In this document: positions 37,098-51,281 of the stretch, in pieces
Layout of the letters: each line of letters starts with the position of its first letter
How positions within the stretch are numbered: the stretch's first letter is position 1
From: Auanema rhodensis
Lineage: Eukaryota; Nematoda; Chromadorea; Rhabditida; Rhabditidae
Assembly (NCBI GenBank): GCA_964057225.1
Contig: OZ059899.1
Span: forward strand, 4,960,001 to 5,024,000
Reading direction: 5' to 3'
DNA: 64,000 bases
Made by a program: the position numbers and the translations under genes
Notes under the pieces: generated by a model
What the model was told of the DNA's origin: nothing
Databases searched by the model: none
The model's input: only the letters and a program-made list of their open reading frames with translations

Positions 37098-38595
37098 ATG
37101 AAAGATGCTGCCATAAAAGAAAATATGTTGGAAAGTAAAACATCTCTTAAAGAAATCCGTTCATCATATTCATGTTGCATACGACGCTTACATCGATCAA
37201 CTTGTAGTTTTATATTAATTGGAATTATATTCATAATATTATTTACTATACAATCAAATAATCTGACTGATCAAATAACAACATTAAGAAATGCTTTTGG
37301 ATCATATAATATTGAAAATGAATATACACCTTATCAGAATACAACTGAAGTTTCTCCATATACTTTACAAGTTCGACAAAATATTCATTATTATTTAAAT
37401 GATACAAGTATGATTAGAAATATTATTATTTTCTTATTTTATATTTCAAATTCTTTATTTTAGAAGCTTTATTAGATTCATTTCATCCTTTTAATAATGG
37501 AACAAATAACTATACTATTACTGTAACTAATAATTATACAGTATGTTCATTTTAATTTTTTAATTCAAAAATCATTTTCTGTTTTAGATTGTACCTAACT
37601 TTCATGTAGCTTATTGTCCAATATCAGAAGCATTATCTACTACTCTTAACAATATTTTTTGTTATTTATTTGATAGTGATGGATTTGTACAAGATGGTAG
37701 CGATATTATAATGAATTATGATCAGCCACCGTTAGTTTTTAAATTTCAAAAACAATATTCCCATGAATTCATATATTTTTTCAAATATTTTCGGTACACT
37801 AATGAAATCTTTTTCCAGATTTTGTGATGTACGTAATCAAGTAGGAACAATTGAAGATTTAAATCGTATAATGCCATTCACATTTAACACTTTAACGGTA
37901 ATTCGTGATCCAATTTACCGTTTTGTTAGTGCATTTATACGTTATTGTATAAAGTATGAATACAAAATAATATTTCAAATTTAAAATATTTTTAATTTCA
38001 GAAATAAAGAAAAAACAAATGGAAAAGATAATTGGAATGAAATTTGTTATTACTGTGAAGAATCAGATTTAATATGTGTTATAGAGAGACTTTATAAAAA
38101 TGTTGCAAATCTTGATACATTCTGGCAAAATCGTTTAACTATCAAATATGTTTTCAATATTTGGGCTCCTCAAAGTTGGTAAGTTTGTATTATATTTATA
38201 TTAAAAGTTTATTAATTAGGAATTGTGCAATGAGTTTTACTTATTCGGATTTAACATTTGTCCGATATGGTGAGGATGGTGAAGAACGAGAAAGAATGTT
38301 ATTTGATATAATGACGGAACTAGAACGTTTTAAAGTACCCGAAGAATATTTATCATATATTCAAGAAAGAATAAATGGTTAGTTTTAATTATTAAAACTT
38401 TAATTTTTATAATCTGTAATTTATTTTATAGTTGGAATGCATACAATGACTAGTCTACGTTCACAACCTGAAGCTAAGAAAGTTTTACAACAATTGAAAT
38501 CAAACTCTACACTTTTTGATATTTTAACAGCAATTTATCGTTATGATTTTAAAATTTTTGCTTTTGAAAAACCTGACCGTAACAAGTTAATATGA
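37098..38595 (+). CDS. Carbohydrate sulfotransferase (sulfotransferase family 2)
   Basis: Seven exons join in frame to 387 residues. A short cytosolic N-terminus precedes a signal anchor (about 36-52, SFILIGIIFIILFTI), giving type II Golgi topology. The stem contains NxT/S sites (for example QNTT, NNYT). PNFHVAYCPISEALSTTL is the region of the 5'-phosphosulfate loop, although the usual basic residue is not obvious. TVIRDPIYRFVSAF is the 3'-phosphate-binding motif. Later segments (EEICYYC-like Cys pair, FWAPQSW-like APQSWNC) resemble the nematode branch of HNK-1/chondroitin 4-O-sulfotransferases. The expected reaction transfers sulfate from PAPS to a glycan in the Golgi; the acceptor cannot be predicted. 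The ATG follows an acceptor by 16 bases. Confidence 0.85.
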
Positions 38596-38929
38596 TTAGA
38601 TAAAAAGTTTTCAAATATCTTCCAAATAAGACCAGTGGCATTAGATTGACTACCAGATTTCTATAGAAAAATGACCTCATTTCTTTTATAGATGTACGAT
38701 ATAAATTAATTTGAAAATAAAAAATTTATTATTGAATTAAGCGCAATTTAATTGTATTCGATGATGATTTTGTTCGGTTTCTTAAAAAAAAACGACGAAC
38801 TGTTTGCCCGTAGTAAGTGAATCACAAGTTGCTTTTCATATTGACAACATGATATAGATCTTAAATAAAAAATTTAATATAATTTAAATAAAATTTATAT
38901 TTACCTGTTGAATTTGCTAATAATATATT

Positions 38930-39740
38930 TTAGATGCTTAATGGTTCAAATTGACGGTCTCTTCCGTATTTACAAGTATAAAAACAGTGTAATGACCAAC
39001 GAAAAGCTTCAATGAAAAAGATTCCTAATATTGAAAATACCAAAATCATAACTAGCAGAGTACTGAAATCAAGATCATTTGAATTATTTTTAAAGAAAAA
39101 TTGTTTACAATAAACTCGTAAAGAATGTATTTTCTTTACAACATTCATATCCGCAACATATTTCGGATTCTGGACAACCATAAACAATTTCTTGGGGTCT
39201 ACTATCGTCAGGGAAATACACCTAAAATACAGAAAAATATCAAATTTCGGGTGACTGACTCACCCTTCCTAATTGAGGATCATTTGGATCAATTTTATTG
39301 ACACACTGTGTAGGAAGTTCATCTGTTGATGAGAAGAAAGACGAATCCCAGTAATAGGATCTACTTTCAAATCTGAATAAAGAATTAATATGAATATTAT
39401 TAAATTAGTTTATCGAATCATTACGTCATAGGTTCAGATGGACGATTTATGATATGCTTCCCAGCTGCATAGGTTACATATCCTGTTGCTGCACCTAATA
39501 TGGTGGATCGAAATAAAGCTGTTCGCTCAATTGATCCAACTTGTGCTAATCTGAAGATGCTCAACAAATGTTTTAAACGATTGAATAATTGAGTAAAACA
39601 AACCGTTTTGTAAATCTTAATCGCGATCTTGATCGTGAAGTTTTACTTCCTCCTGATTTTGAAGAAAATTTTCCTGATGATGTTAGAATGACAGATGAAA
39701 ATAATATAAGAAAGTTTATTGTATAATGTGATATGTTCAT
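38930..39740 (-). CDS. CX-module membrane protein 1
   Basis: Five exons (39740-39604, 39550-39425, 39372-39264, 39221-39116, 39051-38930) join in frame to 199 residues. A signal peptide (MNISHYTINFLILFSSV) is followed by a Ser/Arg/Gly-rich stretch. Next is a small hydrophobic Ala/Gly segment (ILGAATGYVTYAAGK), then the CX module (RSYYWDSSFF ... QCVNK ... GRVYFPDD ... CCGYECC), a membrane helix (MILVFSILGIFF) and a short cytosolic tail. The CX module is a nematode-expanded cysteine domain of unknown function. The last intron needs acceptor CTGCTAG rather than the closer TTTCAG to keep frame, so the junction before the membrane helix is the least certain part. Paralog of the gene at 47895. Confidence 0.8.
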
Positions 39741-42708
39741 ATTGTTCTAAAAGAATTTATTTTTATTTATTGAATTCAATCAAATTGAAATACATATGAC
39801 ATAAGAGAATGATAGAAATCAAGTTGAGGAAGATAATAAAGTTGAAAAATAGTTCATGAAATCAGAGATGATTGATTGACATTTAAAAAAAAAAGAGGAG
39901 ATTTTGAGGTCATGAATCCACAATTTAACTAACAATTTAAACAATAAATATATAGAGAAGTTTAAGTATAAAATCAGATGTGAATGACCTCCAAAAGGTT
40001 TTTTGGTAAGTATCAGATAAGATTGTGAAATACACCATGATTTACTCATTAAGATGACAAATTAAGATCAATAGGAAATAACAAACATTGAATAAAGAAA
40101 TCAAAACGTCATTGTACTATGGGTTAACCTTCGATTTCACAAAACCTGGTGTTAGAATTAGATCGTAACATACATGTATATGTAAGTCTATTAACGAATT
40201 AGATGATGTAAAAGGCTATAAAGCATATTAACAATTCTTTTTGTTCTTTGCAAAAGCTAAAACCAAAACATAAAACAAACACTTGATCATCATAATCTGA
40301 AGACAACAACAACATTAGACCAGAAGCTCTTCCGTCATAATCAGACGATTCGCTATGTGTATGATGTGACTGAGAATCGTCTAGCGATCGTCGCGACAAT
40401 CATAAGCAGCACTACACACATTCGACATTCAAATAACGACTGTCCTTTTACAATTTTGAGTAGAAGAACTAATAGAAAAACGAAATCATTCGAGAATCAT
40501 CTGAATTTTGAAATAAAGGAAAGTTTGAGTGCGTTTGCCGGAAACGTTTGAACGTACAATTGGCGAACGGCTCTTTCAACTTATTTCTCTAGCAGTATCA
40601 CATTTTCAACACAAAAATAAGTGAGAATGAAAATAGAGATTAGCTTGAAGTTGTCAATTTCAAGGCATCAGATCGACGAGATCATGCATCTATCAGGATA
40701 AGATGGAGAGTAAGGTCTTGAATTTCAGATTTTCATATATGCTATAATTTCAGTTGCATTTGAGGTTCGTCATCGCGAGAATTTCCGGAAAGTTTAGCGT
40801 TTGCCGCACACGGAAGCTTTCAAATTTTAAATGAAATGATGTGAATATGAAAGAAATCATGACGCACAATTCATTTTGAAATAACCAACGAAGGTATTGA
40901 CTTGAAATTTCTATGTCAGACTCATCTGTACAAGATAAGGAGCAAAGAGAGAGAGTTGGACCTTACATGTTCTTAGACTTCTTTTTTAAAATTTGTGTAT
41001 AGAACCACTCCTTAGGGACAGAAGCAGAAAGTTGAAGTGAGTGACTGACGACTATGCCGAACGATACATTCAAAAGGAGCTGGAATAAACTTCTTTGTCT
41101 TCTGGCTTGACTTGTTTTAGCTGTTGCAGCTCCATCTATTTTTACATTGGAACTCTATATCATCATTGATGATTTATTTGAATCAGCTGGAAGACAGATT
41201 CAAACCTTTTTTGGTTTTCAGAGAAGATAATGGTCAAAGTTCGGATTGATATGCTATGGATAGGGTTAAGTATCCAAGGAAAACATAAAATTATAATTTT
41301 CAAGCCTATACTGAAAAATTTTAAATGGGAAAATAAAGAAAATTACTAAAAATAGTTGTTAAATGCAATGAAAAGTACTTGAAAAGGAAATCAAAATACA
41401 AGAAATAGAGAATGATAGAGGACGAATACTAAAAAATGTTAGAACGGGAAGAAAGACTGACGCAGTGATGTTTCAGACACTTAAATAGAAAGATAGAAAA
41501 GATGGAATCAGTAATTAACTTAAGATTCAACCACATCACATCCGCACAAATGATGCCGATAAACAGAAGCAGTTGAATCTGAACCAGCTGCGACAACTTG
41601 AACATGTTGCTGAGTTGGCTTCATGTAGTGGTAATGGGATGACAACCAATCGCACAGAATTCAGAAGGGTCATGTCGGATAAGGCGGAGCCACGCGAATG
41701 ACAAGAACAGAAAAGCAGACACAAAGTTTGATTAGACCAATTGAAACATCGTTTGAGATTGGAATTACTAAACAAAATGCCATTGAACTTCATGAAAATG
41801 CTTCAATTAAATAGCATTTTGGTCAAATGTTGAAAGAAATATTAATTTAAGAAAATATTTATTTAGAATTAAAAAGAGAAATAGTGGAGTATAATACTAA
41901 AATGTTTTAATTAATTCATAAATGAATATCATATGTATATGGTCAGATAGATCAAAAGAAATTATTTTGGATTCAGTATGAGCTTACAAAGTGGACCAAA
42001 GCTATTAGGCTTGTACTTTGGATATGGAATATCCTGCATTCTACAACTTTGAGCAAGATAGAAAAAGAAATAAATACGAGACTGATTAAGCGGTTTTCGT
42101 TCAACCTGAATGACCTCTGATCCACCTTTAAGCCTCGTTTATACACAAGTTTTATGAAAAAGTAACACATAGAGAGCAAATGTAAATGAATTATTAATAA
42201 TAACAGATAGATGTTAAGAAATAAGATGATGGAAATAAATCATGTGATATATAAAACGAATGAAAGAAAAATATAAATTCTAGAAGATTAGAAAACTTAA
42301 ATTTAAATAGTTTAAAACATCACAAACACATAGAAAAGAAAAAAAATGTACTTAAAGTAAAAATCTTGCTGAAGATACATATCTTCTGAGGACAACAATA
42401 TTTTAGTCAAACAAATTTTTTCAAAATACTTGCATACATATATAGAATCACAATATTCTATGAATGAATATTAAAATTATTGCGCAACCATATCCTAAGG
42501 CTATTTTCAAATCCGTAAATAGAAGAGTTCGGATGGATAAGTCATTAGTAATAGTAATCTATTTAAAAATCTGAGATTATAGTTCAGAATAGAAAGTTAA
42601 GCAGAGAAACTGAGTATAAGTATATATCCAAGTGTTTATGTAGTCTTTTCGTCTAGTTTACAGGAAAAAAAAGCTGAACAATTCCCATGAAAGGCTGAAT
42701 AGAGACTG

Positions 42709-42710
<2 letters not shown>

Positions 42711-42765
<55 letters not shown>

Positions 42766-42782
42766 AGAGAAAAAGAGAGAGA
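42711..42782 (+). repeat. GA microsatellite
   Basis: Perfect (GA)n run of about 45 bases followed by a G-run and degenerate GA units. Confidence 0.95.
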
Positions 42783-45429
42783 GTAGCAGGTTGAACTAAA
42801 GCTCTGTCAACAAATCTCCAACGGGCTGTAATTATATGATGTAGAGATGATAATTTTGAATAATAAGATGTACCAGAATATATTGAATGTGTATATTCCC
42901 AAAAGTAAAAGTATTTCAATAGAAAATGAAAATTATCTGATGAGGTAAACGATATATATTGAGAATCAAGATAAGCAACGATCAGTGTACTGACAAATTG
43001 TCAGTCAAATGATGAATGATGATGGAAAGTGGAGATTGATGAATGAAAATTTGTATGCAAAATGTGAATAAAAACCATTTATCATTAAATAATAATAATA
43101 AATTTAAAATAATTAAATAATTGAACAGGAATTTTAAGTTCAAATATTATATAATGCTTGAATATTATATTCAACCGCTTAACATCTTTTTTTTTTCGAA
43201 AAATAAATGAATTTGACAATTTATTGAAAAAACATTAATACTCATGAAAACGTTATCATAATGAGTATTAAGTCTTGAAACAAAGTAGGCGTGAATGATT
43301 CAATTAACTTGAAATATATAAGCATATTCTAATCTTTATTTGAAAATAGTAAGTGAAGGACCACCATAATTTTAGAAACAAGCACCTATGCAGCTTGACT
43401 GCTTTTCATTATTATAGTATAATGAAGTGTAAAGTTCATTTAAATTAAAATTTATAAATTTCAAAACAGTTTTAATACTTAAATTTTAAAAAATAGTAGC
43501 AGAATCATGAACTCTTAGCATGAAAACTTCAAAATGTACTTATATAGAGTATTAAGAATAAATTGATGAATAAGTTCTACGCTTGATTCAGAATAGAGTT
43601 AACAGTACTTTTAATTAAAGTTGAAACTTTCTTTAATGGAATTGAGAAAAACACTTTTTGCCATATAATTTGCCTTGGGAAAGAAAACGGATAGAGAGGT
43701 AGTATTAAAAATTTTCATGAATATTACTAGTAAAGAAACGAAATATTCAAAAATTTCAAGAAAACAAACAGAATCCAAACATTATAAAAATAAAATTTCT
43801 TATGTAAAGGATTGAGTGAAAGAGTAAACCAAAGAAGATGGATAATGAATACACAAAAGATAAATGAGGTGATAGATTTGAAATGTGATGGAGGATAAAA
43901 TATAAAATAAGAATACGTATTTCGAAAAAAAAACATGAAAACATTATTTGTTTTTGTTTTTAATTTTCAGAGTTATGTAATACTATGAAAGAACAAAAAT
44001 TTCATATAAAACTTTGTTTAAAAAACTTAATATCATAATGACATAAATCAAAATAATGTTTTTTTTTCTTAAATTAAGAAGAAAAGAAGAAAAAAAATAG
44101 AAAATGATAGTAAATTCAAATAATTTTTAATAATTTTATTCTAAAAATAATAATATTGTTACCATTAGAAATATATTTTCGATTAAAATTTTAAAAAATG
44201 AATTAAAACCAAAAACTATGCCACAACATTAGGTTGCCTATATATAGAATATACTATGTTGAATACAGAAGACAACATCAGAGGCATGTGATGATGACGA
44301 TGAGAGGTCGTTTATCGATCGATTGTGGTCAGTTCCATGACAACTTATGAAAGAGTCTGTATAAAACGACAATGTATTGAAAAGTGAAGTGGATGGTATG
44401 GACCGGAATTAAGAAAACAGGACTTTCGGCCATTCTTGACTCCGAAAACAAAGATAATCTTAATGATATAACGACTATTTGATTAAAATAGTATATAGAT
44501 GAGACTTTTCTCAAAAAAATGAGAAAGAGAGCTGAATACAATTAAAGGAAGTTATTAAACTTTTTTCTCTCATTAAAGACAATTTGAATTCAATTTTTAT
44601 GTTTTTTTTACTTATATTCTTATAATTTTAAATAACTTTATGATAATATAAAATTTTATAAAAAATTGATTAAAAGATTTGTATAACATCAATTAAAGTA
44701 TTTGTAAAAGTTATAATAAATATATATAATAGTTAGTTATTATATTAAAATATATTATAATATTCCTTAATAAGTATATATAAATATATAGAAGAAGGTA
44801 TATATTGAAGAGAGATCTTAATAAACATAAGGTGAAAGAAAAGAATAAAAAAGAAAAAAAGATAAAAGAAGAGAAGGTTAAGTTGAGTAGAGAAGAACAA
44901 TGTAAAAAGAAAAAAAAGTTTTATGAAGAGCAATTGAACACGAGTTAGATGACTGACACAATACCTTCAATTTCAATATATGTTTTTCAAATATTTTCTT
45001 AGTTTTGAATCTAAATAAAGGTAACAATATTGGGTTTTTTTGGGATAAATAAGGTTAGAAGTCAATGGTATATGAAATTGTGATTGACAGATTGACGAAT
45101 AGCAGAACTAGCGTAACAAAAATAACATAAAAATACATTTATTCGATTAAACATAAAAATATTTTTATTTAAATTCTAAAAAAAGAGTTTATTTAATATG
45201 TATGACGATATAATATGGATAGAAGAGTACATATGGAATATAATGTTCAGTTGAATATAAAGACAATGAAATTATCAGTGCAAAATTTAGATGAGAAAGC
45301 TGAGTACAGACCAGAAAAATTAAGGAAAATTAATAGATGTATTATGTAGAACAAATGTTTAAGTGAGTGACAATGAGAGGAGCATGAGATATAAATGAAG
45401 ACAAACGATGAAAGTATAGCAAGAAGATG

Positions 45430-45434
<5 letters not shown>

Positions 45435-45469
<35 letters not shown>
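45435..45469 (+). repeat. GA microsatellite
   Basis: Uninterrupted (GA)n run of about 34 bases in the purine-rich region upstream of CX-module gene 1. Confidence 0.95.
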
Positions 45470-45472
<3 letters not shown>

Positions 45473-46463
45473 AAGAAAGATTAATGGAGGTAGAAAATAT
45501 TGAAAAGCTAGACAAATACAGATATTTTTCTAATCCCCGAATACAGGGGGAGGAAAAACAATTTAGAAGAGATTGAGAACTGTCTAACTACTTCTATGGT
45601 AAATTATGTTTATTTTGATCGAAAAAGATGATGTAAAAAACTATAAGTAATCCATACAATAATGGATTATCTGTGAAGCATTATTTGTTTATTTATAAAA
45701 ACGTTTTTCTCATTTTGTTTTATTGTATATGTTCCAACTGATAAAAATTACTTGTTCACTCCCCCCCCCCTTCTAACTCACCTCCGTGGCCCTTACATAC
45801 TCTTACTATTCATCTAACGTATCCTCACATTTTCCTTTTATTTTCAAATCTTTTGTTTTCTTATGGTTTTTTTTGAAAAAAAAAGACTCCTTTAAAAAAA
45901 AACAATTGAATATATATAGAGGATATAGAATATATATATATATATATATGTGCATGTATATATAAATCTAAGTAAACGATAACAAATAATAACAAATCAA
46001 AAATAAATAAAAATAAAACTAAAATTAACATATGAAGTCTTATATATATATATATATATATATATATACTATGCTCTTAAAAGAGAAATCCTAAAAATGA
46101 ATTAACATCGAGAAAACAGATAAGGAATGACATGTCGACTCTTGATGTCCAGTAGTATACAACAGGAAAAGCTTTTTAAGTCTTAAAAAAATTAAGTTTT
46201 AGACGTTAAGCTTTATACTATATTAATTCAGGTCGTTCTTTTCTTCTAATATTCCATCTTCATATAGTATATTCATCAAAAAGTTCTCTTCTGAAGTTAA
46301 TAAATATAAAGAATGTGGATGTGGTTCTACATTACAATTCACCAGCTTTATTGTTAGTTTTGAATTTTAAAAACTAACAGAACACAACTACTACGTGCTG
46401 ATAATATATATATATATATATAAATTTTTATATAGTAAATTAAATTATTCAATATGAAGTTGC

Positions 46464-46509
46464 GGTTGCTGCTGCTGATGCTGCAGGCGATGCTGCTGCT
46501 GCTGCTGCT
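46464..46509 (+). repeat. CTG/GCT trinucleotide repeat
   Basis: Interrupted GCT units, last run of six. It could be read as poly-Leu, poly-Ala or, on the other strand, poly-Ser, but no frame extends into a supported gene, so it is annotated as a microsatellite only. Confidence 0.8.
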
Positions 46510-47894
46510 AGTGGACCAACATTGAAGTGAGACTACACTGGACATTACAAATATTGCTTTGGGTGTGTATTCAAAGCTTCAAATGAAATTGGTATATTTT
46601 TCGTATAAAGCCAATATACCATTTAAGGATAACGAAGCTTCCACGTCAGCAAGGAGAGGAGAGCTCAATCGAAAGATAAAAATAATTGAGAAAAAAAAAG
46701 TTATATATATATGTATATATGTATATGTCTATGTATGTAAAACATATGTATGTATGAACTGGCAAATATGATATGAAATAAGCTTTGGTGTAACTCGTTG
46801 CGAATGAACTTTTCATATTATCTTAAGTACAATTATGGCAACAATGAGTATGCGATGAAAGAAACTGCCGTCCGGAAGTATTTCAAACTGAACTAACAAA
46901 AAAATATGAAAAAGTAAGGTTATATTTTAAACAAAATATATAAATTCATGAATGAATAAGAAAATAAATGTTTTTCAAATTAAACATTCTTAATACGGTT
47001 TCATTGTTTTGATCATTTTTTACTTTTTCATATTTGGTATTAATTTGAATATCCTATAAAAACTTTGTTTCCTTAAATAATATTTTATAACTAATAAATA
47101 ATTCTAAAACGAACAACGAATACTAGAAAACTAAAAAGAAAAGGCTTTTGAACGAAGAATCTGAGTATGAGTCAGTCATATTAGGTTCAACAAAAGTCAT
47201 TTAAGCGGAAATGTTTTAGAGTTTGAGTTGTTCTATATATAAGAATATGACATTTCTCCCATAAAATAAACCTGGAATAGTCAATATTGAGATAGAATCA
47301 AAAAAGAAAATTTAACTATTTATGTATAACATTTACTCATTTTTAATATTATCAGTAAATGATTAAATTATTTGAAATAAAAACGGAAACGTTAAACTTT
47401 GAAGAAAGAGAAACAGGTGAAATTATTAATAGATCAATAGGAAAACTTACTATTTAGACATGTCAATGTTTTTTTTTGTTAAAAAATTATCAAATTATTA
47501 TTTTTTTCACCAAATAAAAACATTTTTAAGATACATAAAGAAAATACAATTAAAGAACATCGTTTGTTTTTTAGAAGTAAACAGAAAAAAAATTTTAAAA
47601 TTAAGAAATAAATTGTAAAACTTTATTTTTAATAAAATCAATATTTCATTCAATCCTCATGAATAAAAACAGCTAATATTACCCATAATAAGCAACGAGA
47701 TTTCAAGAAGTTTGGCCATGAGTTGGTTTTGTCGTTTCAAGCGTATAATACAGATCATAATAGAATTGAAATTCGTAAATATAAATATTCTAATCGAAAC
47801 GAGTGAAAGAGCTGAATTTCAGATAATTCGAGAAATTATTTAAATACTAACTATGTGTTTGTTGAATATATATAGTTAGTATATATGAATCAGT

Positions 47895-50484
47895 TTAATT
47901 CATCATGGTATTAGGATTCCTTGCTGCTCGGAAGTACTTGATAGCCATCGGGATGAAGAAAAAGAAGAGAAACAGCAGAAATAAAAGAATTCTGAAATAA
48001 CAAATAATATGAAAAATAACAAAATGAGTCTTTATAGTTCTTCAGGTTTTTTTTAAATTTTGAAATATCAATTGTAAATATTATTTACATGTGAATTCAT
48101 ATATAACTCTTGTCATCATTACTTCTAAACTAAGCTTCAATACCTATGTTTCTAAGACAGAAGTAGTAAAGAATGGATATAGAAATATTTATTTCTAAAA
48201 TTACAAAAATTTTAATTTATAATTATTATGAAAAGAAATAAAACTTTTTCTTAAATTTGAAAAAAAGAGGCAACAGGTAATAAAGAAGGAGAAAAGAAAA
48301 GTACTAAGGGAGATGTTGCTATGTAGTAGATATAATGCAATTTCAAAAGTTGTAACAACTATTATGAGTCTTCAAAAATTAAAATTCAAAAAGAAGAACT
48401 AATATTCATATCAGAGGTGGATGATATGTCTCTATGTGTCGGAGAAACAGTCACCGCGATGAATGGTGCATGTGTTGGTCTGAAATAACCAAGACGACAA
48501 CTTTTAAGAAATTGAGCATTTGGGCTTGGTCTATTGAGTCAATCAAGAAACAAAACTATGCAATCAATTTCAAAGAAAATATTAGATAAGTTGTGTTAAT
48601 GCACAACGTATTCTGTATGTTAACCTCATATGTTATATCATATTAATAGATCTAGTTCTTTTAGATTTTAGCTATGGAAAAGTGAAGGAAAAAACACAGA
48701 TATCCGAAACCGAGACAGACGACAAGAGCTTAACCATTCAGTTAAAGTTATATTACACTCACTAATTATGTAGAATTATGAACATATAGAAACTTTAAAA
48801 GAGAAAATGCATGTAAAATAAATGAAAAGAATGAAAATTATAAAATAGAGATCAGTTCATAAAAGTTTGCTCATTTACATAAAAATAAAATTATTTTGAA
48901 AACAGGCAAAACTTAATCAATTTTTTTAAAATTTAAGGTTTTTTTTTAAATTTTTCGGTTAATATTATAAATAATATCTAAGTGTGTACAAGAGGGCAAA
49001 TGTGTACCCGATTGATTGACCAATAGATGGTTTCCAGTGTGACATGCTGCCACCTCCCCGACAACATTCATATCCGCAGCAATATTCATAGTGACCACAA
49101 CCCCAGACAATTTCTCTTGGTCGTGTCTGATCCTAAAAACATAATATTGGAATATTTTAATTTATAGATAAGTAGCTAATTCCCTTTTTTCTAAATGAAT
49201 ATTTAGTCAATAAAAATATTTTCAATTCCTATATATACATATGAATATTACCTGGAAATACACATTTCCAAATTGATTGTCTCCTTGTTCTATAGGCATA
49301 CGACACACGTTTGAATGTCCTGACCTGGGATAATAGTTAGAACCCCAATAGTATGGTCGATTATTCCACCTAAAGCAATAATTTAATAAATATTTTTTAT
49401 ATTAAGATAAAGCTTAGAAATATCTCCAAATGAAATAACTAATTAGCTTACATCATTGGTCCTGCAGCAGCTCTAATGATTGCTTTACCAGCTTGATATG
49501 TTAAATAACCAGCGGCAGCTCCAACTATGGCATTTTTAAAAGTGTTTGATCGTAATTTAGATCCGATTCCTGATCCTGATGTATATCTGAAGATTTAAAA
49601 TTTTTCACAGTTATTAATATCATATAACACTTAAAACTTAGTTAGTAACCGTGGTTATAAATTAGTTTTTCATTCTAACTAACAAACGACAACCCATTAA
49701 TAGTAATTTACTTTTTTTTTCTCAAAGTTAGTATATTGTTTCAAATGAACACTGGTAAGAACAAAGCACTCATTGGACATTATATGAACCTATGAGCACG
49801 TCCCATTCCACCTCCCATACCATGGCCGAATAAACCACCACTTCCTCTGAAGATTTCATGTTTTGAATTATTTTAATTTAGTTGATTTGGATCTTTATCC
49901 AATTTTGGTAACAATGTGATCGCAAATTGGGGTAGAAAGAAATCACATATGAGACTCAAAGTAGAACTCTATCTGAATCTAAAGTGGAAAAGCTACATAC
50001 AAGTATAAGCTAGGCTGTATGTGTATATTATATTTTTTTACGATATTTGTATGTGGCAAAAGATAAATACCTTGAATTTTGGAATCCTCCACCATATCCA
50101 CCGCCATAACTTCCACCTAAAAACAAATATTAATTGAATCCAGTTGTATTATTGATACCATTTCTGTTCATACTATTTGAGTTTATTCCACTTTGTTGAT
50201 TAGGACGATAACCTTAATTTACACATTATAAAATATATTCAAATTAAATTTAGTTCGTTACCTGCGTCAGCGCCATACCGAGGAGGAGGTGGATTTCTCT
50301 GATATGGTGGAGGTGCTACACCACCCCGACCTCTGTTAGCTCCACCAAAAGTTCCTCCTCGATTGTTATTTGATCTTCCCATAGATCTACCGATTGAAAA
50401 TCCTCCTCTTTTAGCCTCTAGAGGAGGTAAAAGCGTAAGTATTAAAAGGGTTGACCATGCTAGAGCATATGCTTTATTATGCAT
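47895..50484 (-). CDS. CX-module membrane protein 2, Gly/Arg-rich
   Basis: Eight exons join in frame to 284 residues. The ATG at 50484 follows TTTTTTTGCAG by two bases, a likely trans-splice site. Order: signal peptide (AYALAWSTLLILTLLPPLEA), Arg/Gly/Asn-rich region (SIGRSMGRSNNNRGG), Pro-rich and Gly-Tyr segments (GGSYGGGYGGGF), and a hydrophobic Ala/Gly stretch (AIVGAAAGYLTYQAGKAII). The CX module follows (NRPYYWGSNYY ... NVC ... NVYFQ ... WGCGHYEYCCGYECC), then a membrane helix (ILLFLLFLFFFFIPM) and a short basic tail ending NTMMN. The last exon (47991-47895) is 1 kb from the rest and uses a weak donor (GG|GTACAC), but it restores frame and adds the membrane helix seen in paralog 1. Type I membrane topology is likely. 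Function is unknown. Confidence 0.82.
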
Positions 50485-51207
50485 ATCTGCAAAAAAAAAC
50501 TTTTTAGGGCTTCACATAACCAGAAAGATTAATATATATAATTGCATGAAAAGCATTGATAAATTCAGCATATTACTTCATCACTTTACAAATAGAAAAA
50601 AATGAAAATAATTCAACTAGTAGTTCACGTGATTTAGCTAGGCCTAGAGACAAATATCAAACAAAAGCTAAATGAAAAGCGAAGTGGAAATCAAGTTACA
50701 ACTGATACTAACAGCTGAGAGTGTAGAGAACCATGATCAAACACATTTTTCTAATAGCGAAATTGCTTACATAGTATTAGTTATATATATTGTTAAAGAT
50801 AAAAACATAAGAACAATCTTCTAATTTAATTTTTCCTGCTTCTATATGGTGAAGTGATGAGCTTGAATTCATTTTTTAACCATATGTTTTTCTTATATAC
50901 AAAACGTAGTTCGAATTCTTTGTAAAAAAATGATAATACAATCATGAAAAGATCGAAAATTGAACAATGGTTAGAAATACATGTATGTATAACAAAAAAT
51001 GTCTGCCAAACAGCTTCTAGGTTACAAATATTTCTGAAACCTCATTCTGAACGCCAGAATAACAACGAAAAAAATCAATAAAGCATTTGCACAAAATAAC
51101 AGGCATGAATACGAGAGCTGTAAGATCTAGTCTGATAGTTAAATAGAAAAAAAGACAAATGTTGTTCAATTGTTCTTTAGTATCGTAAGATAAATACAAA
51201 AAGATAT
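50485..51207. other. Intergenic, no supported gene
   Basis: AT-rich spacer between the 5' end of CX-module gene 2 and the tRNA-Ile terminator. Nothing beyond short unsupported open frames is seen. Confidence 0.5.
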
Positions 51208-51281
51208 TGCCGCCAGCAGGGGTCGAACCTGCGACCTTGGGCTTATTAGACCCACGCTCTAACCGACTGAGCTATGGCGGC
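51208..51281 (-). tRNA. trnI-AAT: tRNA-Ile (anticodon AAT)
   Basis: A 74-nt minus-strand cloverleaf. Acceptor arms are GCCGCCA and TGGCGGC, with A as discriminator. The D arm contains TAGCTCAGTCGGTTAGAGC. The anticodon loop CTAATAA sits in a stem TGGGT/GCCCA, and the T arm contains AGGTTCGACCCCT. A T5 terminator follows at about 51199-51203. No intron. Confidence 0.96.

Larger units (their letters stand above)
39741..47894. other. Gene-free 8.2 kb, purine-rich on the plus strand
   Basis: No exon with splice or homology support on either strand. The plus strand is purine-rich with GA microsatellites, so the minus strand, sense for both CX-module genes, is pyrimidine-rich. It also contains TA tracts (about 45910-45950 and 46040-46070) and a CTG repeat. 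Confidence 0.5.

Noticed and set aside
46455-46526. Frame starting MKLRLLLLMLQ that looks like a signal peptide.
   Set aside because: It comes from the CTG repeat, is only 23 codons long, and no downstream exon was found.
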